Shown: positions 15,938 to 23,814 of the stretch, one piece after another
How the letters are laid out: every line of letters starts with the position of its first letter
How positions within the stretch are numbered: position 1 is the first letter of the stretch
From: Ruminococcaceae bacterium YRB3002
Lineage (GTDB): Bacteria; Bacillota; Clostridia; Saccharofermentanales; Saccharofermentanaceae
Reading direction: 5' to 3'
NCBI GenBank assembly: GCA_900099715.1
Contig: FMTG01000016.1
Location: forward strand, 1-57,256
DNA: 57,256 nucleotides
The notes under the pieces: generated by a model
The model's input: the letters and a program-made list of their open reading frames with translations, nothing else
Told to the model about the DNA's origin: nothing
The model's database searches: none
Position numbers and translations under genes: made by a program

Positions 15938-17242
15938 TTATTTAATTGTGAGATTTGTGAAGTCCAGTCTGTCCTGTACTGACTTTGTGGCACGGTCGGG
16001 AACGCCCGGTGCGGCGTTAGGCTGGTATGTGCCCATCTCTGAGTCGGTGCGCATGAACCAGTAGTCCTGATGCTTGCGCGTACGGGCGGAATCGCAGTTG
16101 TACCACTCGCCCTGGAGATAGACGACGTTCCAGCAGTGGATCCAAGTGGGGTGCTGGACATATGCGTAACGGTTGTCTATACCGGCGATATCAAGGAGTG
16201 CCTTTGTGCATGCATAGTAGTTGTAGCAGTCGCCGCGGCGGGTATTGAATCCCTGCATAGCGGCGCCGGTCCAGTGGGACTTATCGGAGTCATCAACATA
16301 GCTTATGTTCTCGTTGACCCACTTGCAGATCCTCATGGCGATCTCCACGTCCGTGTAGTCATCGCGGTCGATGATCTCGTCATAGACGGTCTGGGCAACG
16401 GCATATACCTCGTCGATATTGACGTAGTTGGACGGTCTTTCTTCAACGGTGACCTTTATGGGAACCAGTGCGACATTGCCCGAATCATCTGTGGAAACAT
16501 AGTTGACCTCGTATGTTCCGGGCGTGTTGGTGTCCAGACCGGTAGTGTCGATGTCCAGCGTGGGATTCTCTGTGTAGTCGTCAGATACGGTTACGCCCTT
16601 AAAGAATTTCAGGTTGTCGCCTGCAACAACGGTCAGGTTCTGGGCGCCCTCGATCACAGGCGGCGTTGTATCCGCGAACACCGTGAAAGGCACATCCACG
16701 ACACCCTTGTTGCCATATGCATCTGTGAGCTCCACAGGCACTGTGGTGTTGCCTGCCTTGCTGATGTTCGGCGTGCCCTTGTATGCCACGTTTACCGTGC
16801 CTGACAGGTCGTACAGGTTGGTCACTGTCTCGTTGGCGTCGGGGGCATGGCCCGCCAGGACTGTCTGCGGCACCGGCGATCCGGTCGGCGGCGTGGTATC
16901 GCACACCTCCAGCAGGGAAGTGGTCTTAAGCCCGTAAAGCTTGATCGATATCTGGTATGAGCCCGGCACGTCCGTGACGATCTTGGACAGATCCGACAGC
17001 ACCGTTGCGTTATTCAATTCCCCGTCGAAAAAGATAGCGCGGTTCACGAACTCACCCGTCTCCACTTTCACATTGTGATTGATTTTCGCGAAATCAGTAT
17101 TGAACTGCCATCCGAGGCCGACTCCCAAAGCTATTCCCGCAAGCGCGCTCAAGATACAGGCGGGCGTGTTTTTGCTCGCTCTGCGGCGGTATTTCTTTGA
17201 TACGCCGTACATGGCCAGTTCATCGTTTGAATAGCGTGCCAC
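15938..17242 (-). CDS. membrane-anchored transglutaminase-like protein with Ig-like domains
   Basis: 434 aa from GTG 17242, chosen because AAGGAG lies five bases upstream; the frame is open further but without a site. One membrane segment near residues 27-45 (ACILSALAGIALGVGLGW) puts the rest outside the cell. Residues about 125-285 hold two beta-sandwich repeats with DTTPP starts (bacterial Ig/HYR-like). The C-terminal part is a transglutaminase-fold domain with the expected triad Cys in TRRGDCYNYY, His in PTWIHCWNVV and Asp in WYNCDSAR. Likely a cell-wall protease or cross-linking enzyme; substrate unknown. Confidence 0.85.
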   Translation of the reverse strand: MARYSNDELAMYGVSKKYRRRASKNTPACILSALAGIALGVGLGWQFNTDFAKINHNVKVETGEFVNRAIFFDGELNNATVLSDLSKIVTDVPGSYQISIKLYGLKTTSLLEVCDTTPPTGSPVPQTVLAGHAPDANETVTNLYDLSGTVNVAYKGTPNISKAGNTTVPVELTDAYGNKGVVDVPFTVFADTTPPVIEGAQNLTVVAGDNLKFFKGVTVSDDYTENPTLDIDTTGLDTNTPGTYEVNYVSTDDSGNVALVPIKVTVEERPSNYVNIDEVYAVAQTVYDEIIDRDDYTDVEIAMRICKWVNENISYVDDSDKSHWTGAAMQGFNTRRGDCYNYYACTKALLDIAGIDNRYAYVQHPTWIHCWNVVYLQGEWYNCDSARTRKHQDYWFMRTDSEMGTYQPNAAPGVPDRATKSVQDRLDFTNLTIK

Positions 17243-17414
17243 GGTATCTCCTTTGCTTTGTTTGTCGGGTGGGCATAGTAAGCCAAAGTACAAGATAACA
17301 CTTTTTATATTAAAAGAGAATAGTGCAGGTAAGGAGCAATTGTCGCAGATTTGAGGGAGGTGACGGCATTTTTTTGCAACAAATTGACAGTAGTGACCGT
17401 GCCATCTCCTGCCT

Positions 17415-17443
17415 TTGACAAATACCCCCTGGGGGTATATACT
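17415..17443 (+). promoter_or_regulatory. csoR-copA promoter with embedded CsoR operator
   Basis: TTGACA (17415-17420) and TATACT (17438-17443) are 17 bases apart. The whole spacer is filled by the perfect palindrome ATACCCCCTGGGGGTAT (17422-17438), the G/C-tract type of site bound by CsoR copper sensors. Repressor on this site would block RNA polymerase, and copper binding would release it. Confidence 0.9.
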
Positions 17444-17475
17444 CGCGGCAGAGAAAACACAAAGGAGCAACCGCC

Positions 17476-17772
17476 ATGGACGAATGTAACTGCTGCAGGA
17501 CCAAGGAAAGATCTGCCGGCGACAAGCAGGCGCTTCTCAACAGACTGGCCCGTATCGAGGGACAGATCAGGGGCATCAGGAAGATGGTGGAGGAGGATGC
17601 CTACTGCATCGACATCATCAATCAGATCAGTGCAGCCACAGGCGGACTTACCAGCCTTAACAAGCTGATACTCGAAGAACATATTAAGACCTGCGTCGCG
17701 GAGGATGTGAGGGACGGAAAGACAGACAAGCTGGACGAACTTACACTCACGCTTAGAAAGCTGATGAACTGA
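17476..17772 (+). CDS. csoR: CsoR-family copper-sensing repressor
   Basis: 98-aa all-helical DUF156 protein. The Cu(I) ligand set of CsoR is present as Cys44 (DAYCIDI), His69 and Cys73 (EEHIKTC). The N terminus adds a Cys-rich MDECNCC that is not part of the classical site. ATG 17476 follows AAAGGAG. The gene lies directly behind a promoter containing a CsoR-type palindrome and overlaps copA by one base, so it should autoregulate the operon. Confidence 0.92.
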   Translation: MDECNCCRTKERSAGDKQALLNRLARIEGQIRGIRKMVEEDAYCIDIINQISAATGGLTSLNKLILEEHIKTCVAEDVRDGKTDKLDELTLTLRKLMN

Positions 17773-20207
17773 TGAAGAAATACAAAGTGACCGGAATGAG
17801 CTGCGCTGCCTGCCAGGCGCGCGTCGAGAAAGCCGTCAGCAAGGTTGACGGCGTTACTTCATGCTCGGTGAGCCTGCTTACCAATACCATGGGTGTGGAA
17901 GGTGACGCAGGGGATAAGGCGGTTATCAAAGCGGTTAAGGATGCCGGATACGGTGCATCAGTCCTTACCGATGAGGACACGCTGTCTCTCGGCAGGGATG
18001 AGCTCAGAAAGATGAAGGTGAGGCTCATTAGCTCCGTTATCGTGCTTCTTGTGCTGATGTATTTCTCCATGGGGCACATGATATCGCTGCCGGTTCCAAT
18101 GATCTTCCACAACAAGCTTTATCTCGGGATCCTCGAGGCAGTGCTCACACTCGTGATATGCATCATCAATCGCAAGTTTTTTGTCAGCGGCATCAGGGCT
18201 GTATTCAATCTCAGTCCAAACATGGATACGCTGATCGCCACGGGAAGCGGGGCTGCTTTTATCTACTCGATGGCGGTGCTGATTACAGGGGAGGGCGATT
18301 ACTACTTTGAGTCGGCCGCCATGATACTCACACTTGTTACCGTGGGCAAGACACTGGAGCAGTATTCCAAGGGCAAGACAACGTCCGCTCTGGAGAGCCT
18401 TACGAAGCTGGCTCCCGACACGTGCACGATAGAGGAAGACGGGCAGGAGAAGACCATCAGCACCAAAGATCTCAAAGCAGGCGATACCGTTATCGTAAGG
18501 CCGGGGGAGAGTTATCCCTGTGACGGCGAGATAACGGAGGGTGAGACATCATCCGATGAGTCTATCGTGACGGGCGAATCAATGCCGGTGGATAAGAAGA
18601 CGGGAGATATGGTCATCTCTGCCGCCATCAACCTGACGGGATATGTCAAGGTGCGCGCCACCAGAGTAGGTCACGATACAACGCTGTCGCAGATAATTAC
18701 CATGGTCAGTGAGGCTTCGGCGACGAAGGCGCCGGTGGCAAGGCTGGCAGATAAGATATCCGGGGTTTTCGTGCCGGCTGTTATGGGTGTGGCGGCTGTG
18801 ACTTTCGCGATGTGGATGATACTTGGCAAAGACGTGGGTTACAGTCTCGCGCGGGCCATAAGCGTGCTGGTGGTGAGCTGTCCGTGCGCACTGGGACTGG
18901 CGACGCCGGTGGCGATAATGGTCGGATCGGGCGTGGGCGCGAAGCACGGGATCCTCTACAAGACGGCGGGCGCTCTGCAGGAGGCGGGCAACGTTAAGAT
19001 AGCCGCCATCGACAAGACGGGAACAGTGACCACCGGTGTCATGAAAGTGGCGGAGGTCGGGCCGGAAGACGGCGTCGGCAGGGAAGATCTGATAAGGCTT
19101 GCTGCGGCCGCCGAACGTGGCTCGGAGCATCCCATAGGCAAGGCGATAGCGGCGCTGGCAGAACCTTCGGAGGAGTATGTTATACAGAGCTTCAAGGCAC
19201 TGTCAGGATCCGGCGTGGAGGCCGTTGTATCGGGGCATAAAGTGCATTGCGGAAACATCGGTCTCATCAGGGAGGTGACCGGTCTTGAGATTCCGGAGAG
19301 GGAGCAGGATCAGGGTGTGATCTACGTGGCTTGTGACGGCAGTTTTATCGGCAGCATCACGGTTGCTGATACCATCAGGGAGGACAGCAGCAGAGCCGTT
19401 GAAGAACTGCGTAATATGGGCATTTACACAGTGCTTCTGACCGGCGACGGAGAACAGGCGGCGCGGGAGATCGCGGACAGGGCCGGCGTGGATAAAGTTA
19501 TCTGGAAGGTGACGCCTGCAGGCAAGTCTGATGTTATCCGCCAGCTTCGCGCATATGGAAAATGCGCCATGACCGGCGACGGCATAAACGATGCTCCCGC
19601 CCTTACGGAAGCGGATACCGGCGTGGCCATCGGTGCCGGAACGGACGTGGCTATCGACAGTGCCGACATAGTCCTGATGAACAGCTCGCTCTCGGACCTG
19701 GCGGCGGCCATAAGACTGTCCCGCCGCACATACAGGGTCATACTCCAGAACCTGTTCTGGGCGCTGTTCTATAACGTGCTGCTGATCCCTGTGGCCATCG
19801 GCGCATATACCGGTCTCGGGATCACTATGACGCCCGGGCTTGGGGCTCTGGCTATGAGCCTGTCGAGCCTGTTCGTGGTGACGAACGCGCTGAGGCTCAA
19901 TCTGACGGATATCTATAAAGCGGGATCCGGGCACAAAAGATCCGCGATAAGTGATATAACAGTTAACGTAACAGCTACTGAGAAGGAGGACACCAAGATG
20001 ACAAAGACAATGAAGATCAACGGCATGATGTGCGGTCACTGCGAGGCAAGGGTAAAGAAGGTTCTGGAGGCCATCGACGGCGTCGCATCGGCGCAGGTGA
20101 GCCACGAGAAGGGGGAGGCTTTGGTCACGCTGGACGGCGACGTCTCCGACGAAGTTCTCACAAAGGCTGTGACCGATCAGGATTATGAGGTCGTATCCAT
20201 CGGATGA
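17772..20207 (+). CDS. copA: Cu(I)-exporting P1B-type ATPase with N- and C-terminal HMA domains
   Basis: 811 aa. N-terminal HMA domain with GMSCAAC (residues 8-14), membrane helices, actuator motif VTGESMP, membrane Cu site CPC (370-372), phosphorylation site DKTGT (Asp414), SEHPIG, and hinge motif GDGIND (602-607). An unusual second HMA domain lies at the C terminus (residues about 743-811, GMMCGHC at 751-757) after a short linker. It pumps Cu(I) out of the cytosol. Overlaps csoR by one base. The C-terminal domain has its own Shine-Dalgarno and ATG, see the separate entry. Confidence 0.94.
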   Translation: MKKYKVTGMSCAACQARVEKAVSKVDGVTSCSVSLLTNTMGVEGDAGDKAVIKAVKDAGYGASVLTDEDTLSLGRDELRKMKVRLISSVIVLLVLMYFSMGHMISLPVPMIFHNKLYLGILEAVLTLVICIINRKFFVSGIRAVFNLSPNMDTLIATGSGAAFIYSMAVLITGEGDYYFESAAMILTLVTVGKTLEQYSKGKTTSALESLTKLAPDTCTIEEDGQEKTISTKDLKAGDTVIVRPGESYPCDGEITEGETSSDESIVTGESMPVDKKTGDMVISAAINLTGYVKVRATRVGHDTTLSQIITMVSEASATKAPVARLADKISGVFVPAVMGVAAVTFAMWMILGKDVGYSLARAISVLVVSCPCALGLATPVAIMVGSGVGAKHGILYKTAGALQEAGNVKIAAIDKTGTVTTGVMKVAEVGPEDGVGREDLIRLAAAAERGSEHPIGKAIAALAEPSEEYVIQSFKALSGSGVEAVVSGHKVHCGNIGLIREVTGLEIPEREQDQGVIYVACDGSFIGSITVADTIREDSSRAVEELRNMGIYTVLLTGDGEQAAREIADRAGVDKVIWKVTPAGKSDVIRQLRAYGKCAMTGDGINDAPALTEADTGVAIGAGTDVAIDSADIVLMNSSLSDLAAAIRLSRRTYRVILQNLFWALFYNVLLIPVAIGAYTGLGITMTPGLGALAMSLSSLFVVTNALRLNLTDIYKAGSGHKRSAISDITVNVTATEKEDTKMTKTMKINGMMCGHCEARVKKVLEAIDGVASAQVSHEKGEALVTLDGDVSDEVLTKAVTDQDYEVVSIG
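19998..20207 (+). CDS. copZ: CopZ-like copper chaperone from an internal in-frame start in copA
   Basis: AAGGAGG (19983-19989) lies eight bases before ATG 19998, which is in frame with copA (residue 743). Initiation here would make a free 69-aa HMA protein MTKTMKIN-GMMCGHC..., the size and motif of CopZ, the cytosolic chaperone that delivers Cu(I) to CopA. One gene would then give both a long ATPase and a separate chaperone. The site is as strong as those of bona fide starts in this window. Not proven to be used; it may be a fossil of a former separate copZ whose upstream stop was lost. Confidence 0.6.
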   Translation: MTKTMKINGMMCGHCEARVKKVLEAIDGVASAQVSHEKGEALVTLDGDVSDEVLTKAVTDQDYEVVSIG

Positions 20208-20260
20208 GAGTGGTATAATCTTTACTATTCTGCATATCGAAAGGATCTAATGGCAATAAT

Positions 20261-21682
20261 ATGGCTTTCTGGAATAAGAAAAAGCAAGATAACGATGAAG
20301 AAGAGAAGCTGAACGGTCAGGCGGCAGGTGTTGCTGACACGGCTGCGGATGATATGGACGAGGCGATGCGCGCCATCACCGAGGCGATGGACGAGGAGCG
20401 CGCTGAGCAGGCTGAGAAGGCCAAGGAGAGGGCTCAGGAGTCTGAGCGTATCCTCAAGGAGATGGAGGAGGCCAGAGAGCGTGCGCTCAAGACGGCTTCC
20501 GAGTATCTGAGCGAGTCTTCCGGTGACGAGAAGAGCGACGGCCGCAAGTTCTACATGATGGTTGAGGGACCTTCCGACTACGCACCTAAGGGTGAGAAGA
20601 ACATAATGGTGGAAGGCAACTGCTACGGCAAGATCAACAAGGGAGATGAAGTCTTCATCTATAAGCCTGATTACACTGTGATCACCATGAAGGTGGAGGA
20701 TATCAGGACCGGACCTAATCTCTTTGCCGAGACCGCCGAGAACAAGCACCTCGTCATCGAGCTTTCCGGCGAGAATAAGGAAGAACTCCCGAGGTTCTCA
20801 GTGATTACCGATTCTGTTCCTGACATGATGGAGCAGAAGCACCAGCAGATCACAAATCCTCTGATCCTCGGTCTGTCTTTCGAGTTCAATCTCTATGCTG
20901 CCGATAAGGAGTTTTTCTCGGTTCTGGTAGGTGCGATCGTTCACGGACAGTATGTGACGCATGCGAAGCTGGATCCGTCATCCATCAGCAAGGGTAAGGG
21001 CAAGGTAAGCATCATGTCCATCCGTGACGACAGCGAGCAGGACGGACTGCTGATCCCTGTATTTACTGACGTTTACAACATGTCCAGGGCAAGAGCCAAG
21101 TTTAAGCCCGAAGAGGTTACGGTACTGCCTCTGTCATTCCCGCAGCTGGCGGAAGTATCCACTACACAGAAGCACACGGGATTTGTCATTAACCCGTTCG
21201 GTCCCGTATCGATAAAGATCCCTGCGCATCTGATCAATGATATACGCAGGATGGAGAGCTATAAGAAAGAGTTTGCCGGTGCTGATACCGGTATCAGCGT
21301 TAATGCCGGTGCTCCCGGAGTTCCCGCCGGTGTTGCTGCTGCCGCAGCTGGTGCTCCCAAGGCCGTAAGGATCGAGATAATGGTTCCGCCGGAGACTCCT
21401 GAATACAAGGCTCTGCGCGGTGCGCTTCTGAAGCAGTGCCAGGCTGACCCCAACATCAGGAGGGCAGGCATTGTCATCAGGAAAGAGCAGGGCCGCAGGG
21501 GAACGCACTATCTGTGCATCGTTGACTGTCCCGAGAACGTCGAGAAAGAGACGTTTACGAAGCTGTTCATCGCGATGAAGCCGCTGACGGGGAACCACCA
21601 GATCGTTTTCGAGAGGTATGATACCGTGGTGTTCGCGGATGATTATTTCTCGAAGCAGAAGCTCATATACGAGAAGAAATAA
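20261..21682 (+). CDS. SseB-family protein with N-terminal coiled coil
   Basis: 473 aa. Residues about 10-90 are a highly charged, Glu-rich helix (coiled coil). The middle (residues about 195-330) matches the SseB N-terminal domain with LLIPVFTDVYNMSRAR, followed by an Ala/Gly/Pro linker (about 340-370) and a C-terminal SseB-type domain. SseB proteins have no well-defined biochemical role. TATAAT at 20214-20219 could be its -10. GAAAGGA (20239-20245) is 15 bases from ATG 20261 but four bases from an out-of-frame ATG at 20250, so initiation may be coupled to a 20-codon overlapping upstream ORF. It ends 20 bases inside the convergent nnrE gene. Confidence 0.8.
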   Translation: MAFWNKKKQDNDEEEKLNGQAAGVADTAADDMDEAMRAITEAMDEERAEQAEKAKERAQESERILKEMEEARERALKTASEYLSESSGDEKSDGRKFYMMVEGPSDYAPKGEKNIMVEGNCYGKINKGDEVFIYKPDYTVITMKVEDIRTGPNLFAETAENKHLVIELSGENKEELPRFSVITDSVPDMMEQKHQQITNPLILGLSFEFNLYAADKEFFSVLVGAIVHGQYVTHAKLDPSSISKGKGKVSIMSIRDDSEQDGLLIPVFTDVYNMSRARAKFKPEEVTVLPLSFPQLAEVSTTQKHTGFVINPFGPVSIKIPAHLINDIRRMESYKKEFAGADTGISVNAGAPGVPAGVAAAAAGAPKAVRIEIMVPPETPEYKALRGALLKQCQADPNIRRAGIVIRKEQGRRGTHYLCIVDCPENVEKETFTKLFIAMKPLTGNHQIVFERYDTVVFADDYFSKQKLIYEKK

Positions 21683-22346
21683 GCTTTATCCCGTATTCTG
21701 ACTCGTCGATCGTGTCCTCTGTCCGGCAGAGGGCTATGCCGATGTCGGCTACTGCCAGGCATCCGATGACCTGCTGTGCCTGTGGCGCGATGAGACCTTT
21801 TTTGAGATAACCGATCGTGACTGTGAGGTCTGACACTACGCAGATCTCATATTCGCCGGTATCGCCGTTCATGCCGCTGTTGATGTCCGCGGAGACGACG
21901 TATGCGCCATTTGTGCGTTCATCGTTGATGGCTCTGATGGCTGCCGCGTAATTCTCCCTCGGAGTACCCTTAAAACCCGTGCCCAGCATGGCGTCCACTA
22001 TGATGCCGCTGTTTGCCAGTTTTTCCCGGTCGAAAGCTGTTATCTCCACACCGCCATCTTTTGCTTTTTCCCTGTAAAATTCCGCGTCGGGAGACACTTT
22101 ATCGCTCAATGTGAGGACTTTTACGGGCAGATCCAGCTCCTTCAGGAGGATAGCCAGTGCAAACCCGTCACCCCCGTTATTTCCTGAACCTGTAACAATG
22201 TTAATTGGCTTTTTTGAGCGCCATTTGTCTGTCGAATCGAGGATCCCGCGGGCCGCTCTGGCCATCAGAGTGAGACTTGGCACGCCGGAGTCTATTGTCA
22301 TGGCATCTGACTGCCTCATGTTGTCAACTGAGATGAGATCGATCAT
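21663..22346 (-). CDS. nnrE: NAD(P)H-hydrate epimerase (YjeF N-terminal domain)
   Basis: 227 aa. Start at 22346 (MIDLISVDNMRQSDAMTI) overlaps the nrdG stop by four bases (ATGA). The YjeF_N Rossmann-like fold is shown by NIVTGSGNNGGDGFALAILL, IIVDAMLGTGFKG and VVSADINSGMNGDTG. The enzyme interconverts R and S forms of damaged NAD(P)H hydrates so that a dehydratase can repair them; the dehydratase domain often fused to it is absent here. Expressed with nrdG by overlap. Confidence 0.88.
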   Translation of the reverse strand: MIDLISVDNMRQSDAMTIDSGVPSLTLMARAARGILDSTDKWRSKKPINIVTGSGNNGGDGFALAILLKELDLPVKVLTLSDKVSPDAEFYREKAKDGGVEITAFDREKLANSGIIVDAMLGTGFKGTPRENYAAAIRAINDERTNGAYVVSADINSGMNGDTGEYEICVVSDLTVTIGYLKKGLIAPQAQQVIGCLAVADIGIALCRTEDTIDESEYGIKLISSRI

Positions 22347-22891
22347 GTTTTTGTACCCTGTCCGGCATCGTGCTCTGTCCAGATCACGACCTCTTTGGCG
22401 GTCCTGGTCTTCTTTACGTCGATTATCCGCTGGTTGGATGAGCCCCTGAACTGGAGTGTGAGGTCTCTGAGGTCCTCTTCGAACCTGCCGTCGATCAGCA
22501 CGTCGATGAGGTCCAGGATCTCCGCAGTCTCGGGTATGGAACAGTGCGGGTTGCGGCCTGTCAGCTCCTCGTATGTATAGCCTGAGTACATCCAGATGTC
22601 TTTGTCCGGGAAAGTCTGTTTTGTCCTGGCGATAAAGGGCAGAAGCGCCTTCTGGTTCTCCGGTTCGAACGGATCGCCTCCAAGTATCGTGAGCCCCTGT
22701 ATGTACGGGGGATTCAGCAGTTCCAGTATGTGATCCTCTGTCTCCGTCGTGAATTCGGAACCGTAGGTGAACGACCAGGTCTCCGGCTGAAAGCATCCTT
22801 TGCAGTGGTTACGGCAACCTGAGACAAACAGCGATACCCTCACCCCGGCGCCGTTGGCGATATCATGATCCTTGACCGCCCCGTAGTACAT
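22343..22891 (-). CDS. nrdG: anaerobic ribonucleotide reductase activating protein
   Basis: 182 aa from ATG 22891 (MYYGAVKDHDIANGAG); upstream codons belong to the preceding lipoprotein frame. The radical SAM cluster motif is CRNHCKGC (CxxxCxxC, residues about 26-33), followed by TILGGDPF, the SAM-binding GGxP-like segment. It makes the glycyl radical of NrdD. Separated from nrdD by a lipoprotein gene and a repeat-rich gap, an uncommon arrangement, and overlaps nnrE downstream. Confidence 0.93.
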   Translation of the reverse strand: MYYGAVKDHDIANGAGVRVSLFVSGCRNHCKGCFQPETWSFTYGSEFTTETEDHILELLNPPYIQGLTILGGDPFEPENQKALLPFIARTKQTFPDKDIWMYSGYTYEELTGRNPHCSIPETAEILDLIDVLIDGRFEEDLRDLTLQFRGSSNQRIIDVKKTRTAKEVVIWTEHDAGQGTKT

Positions 22892-22892
22892 C

Positions 22893-23570
22893 TTATAAGC
22901 CGAGCTCCCTGCAAAAGTGATGCCAGTTCCTGTTGGCCTCCACATCCTCATCCCAGGGCTGTGACAGGATGGTGACGAGAAGGGCCTTGTGCTGATAGCG
23001 CTGTTCATCGTGATTGTAGTTAAAATGCCCTCTCGTATCGAACTTCTTCAATGCCTTTTTGAACTTTTTTATGATCTCCTGACAGTCATCATCAGTGAGC
23101 GTCCGCTCCGTCGTGATCACGATCGATGCCTCGGCCGAAGAAAAACGCATCGTACTAAGCGTATTCTTGATACTTGGCATATACTCGTGCTGGTTCTCGA
23201 TGCTTATAGTCAGCCCGTACTCCTCCTCCAGAGCGGAAGTGTCAAACTCATCCAGAAAACACTCAATATACTTCTCATCGAAATCAGACACATACGTTGT
23301 ATGATACTCATAATACTCGAAGTCCTGCATCTTGGCCTTATGGTCGTACGTACTTACGGTGTAGTCGAACCCCAGCTCCTTGTCGGTGTAGTGGTGAACG
23401 TCGCCGTCAACCTTGCCCTTCTTATTCTCGCCGCAATACAGGTCAGCGTAGTTGTCCTCAGGGTGCACCGCGTCACCCACCGCATTCACGAAAGCCCTGA
23501 CAATAAAGCACCCCGACATCGCCAGCGCCATTGATGTGATAAGTAAAAGAGCAGCAAGTTTACGTAACAT
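22893..23570 (-). CDS. lipoprotein of unknown function between nrdD and nrdG
   Basis: 225 aa. AAGGAG sits eight bases before the ATG. Signal ends in the lipobox AMSGC (about residue 21). The mature protein is charged and ends with HHFCRELGL. No family recognised. TATAAT on the minus strand near 23604 may be its -10, so it probably starts a unit with nrdG and nnrE, whose start lies one base past its stop. Confidence 0.75.
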   Translation of the reverse strand: MLRKLAALLLITSMALAMSGCFIVRAFVNAVGDAVHPEDNYADLYCGENKKGKVDGDVHHYTDKELGFDYTVSTYDHKAKMQDFEYYEYHTTYVSDFDEKYIECFLDEFDTSALEEEYGLTISIENQHEYMPSIKNTLSTMRFSSAEASIVITTERTLTDDDCQEIIKKFKKALKKFDTRGHFNYNHDEQRYQHKALLVTILSQPWDEDVEANRNWHHFCRELGL

Positions 23571-23645
23571 GGTGGTTCTCCTTTTTGCATTTTATGCTTC
23601 TGATTATATAACTTTTCTGAAAAGGGTTGGGGTATTTCTATTCAA

Positions 23646-23668
23646 GGAGACCTGTCCCATTGTCACAT
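23646..23668 (-). repeat. REP-like motif TGTGACAATGGGACAGG
   Basis: Read on the minus strand, 23 bases match 27909-27931 at all but one position (ATGTGACAxTGGGACAGGTCTCC, in two pieces: ATGTGACA and GGGACAGGTCTCC). The GGGAC core recalls the other REP-like elements here. Confidence 0.55.
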
Positions 23669-23680
23669 GCAAAACCTGAA

Positions 23681-23735
23681 ACTCCCGAAGCGAGAACGCA
23701 CAATTTGTGCTGCAGAACTCCCGAAGCGAGAACGC
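23681..23735 (+). repeat. direct repeat ACTCCCGAAGCGAGAACGC
   Basis: The 19-base word occurs at 23681-23699 and again at 23717-23735, the second running into the large hairpin element. Both lie downstream of nrdD. Confidence 0.6.
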
Positions 23736-23813
23736 GTGTTTTGCGCCACAAGTTCCGCAACCGGCGAAGCCGGTGAGGACCTGTTCGAAGTGCCGCAAAA
23801 TACGCGTTCGAGC
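23728..23813. repeat. 86-bp hairpin element, copy 1
   Basis: Outer arms around AACGCGTGTTTTGCG and CGCAAAATACGCGTT enclose a second stem ACCGGC/GCCGGT with a GAA loop. It is an inverted copy of 56981-57066 with one internal arm mismatch and altered left edge. It lies two bases from the nrdD stop and could work as a terminator in either direction or be a non-autonomous mobile element. Confidence 0.75.
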
Positions 23814-23814
23814 C

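Noticed and set aside
19900-20000. Programmed frameshift or sequencing error joining copA and copZ
   Set aside because: The reading frame is continuous through the linker; an internal start explains the signals without a frame change.
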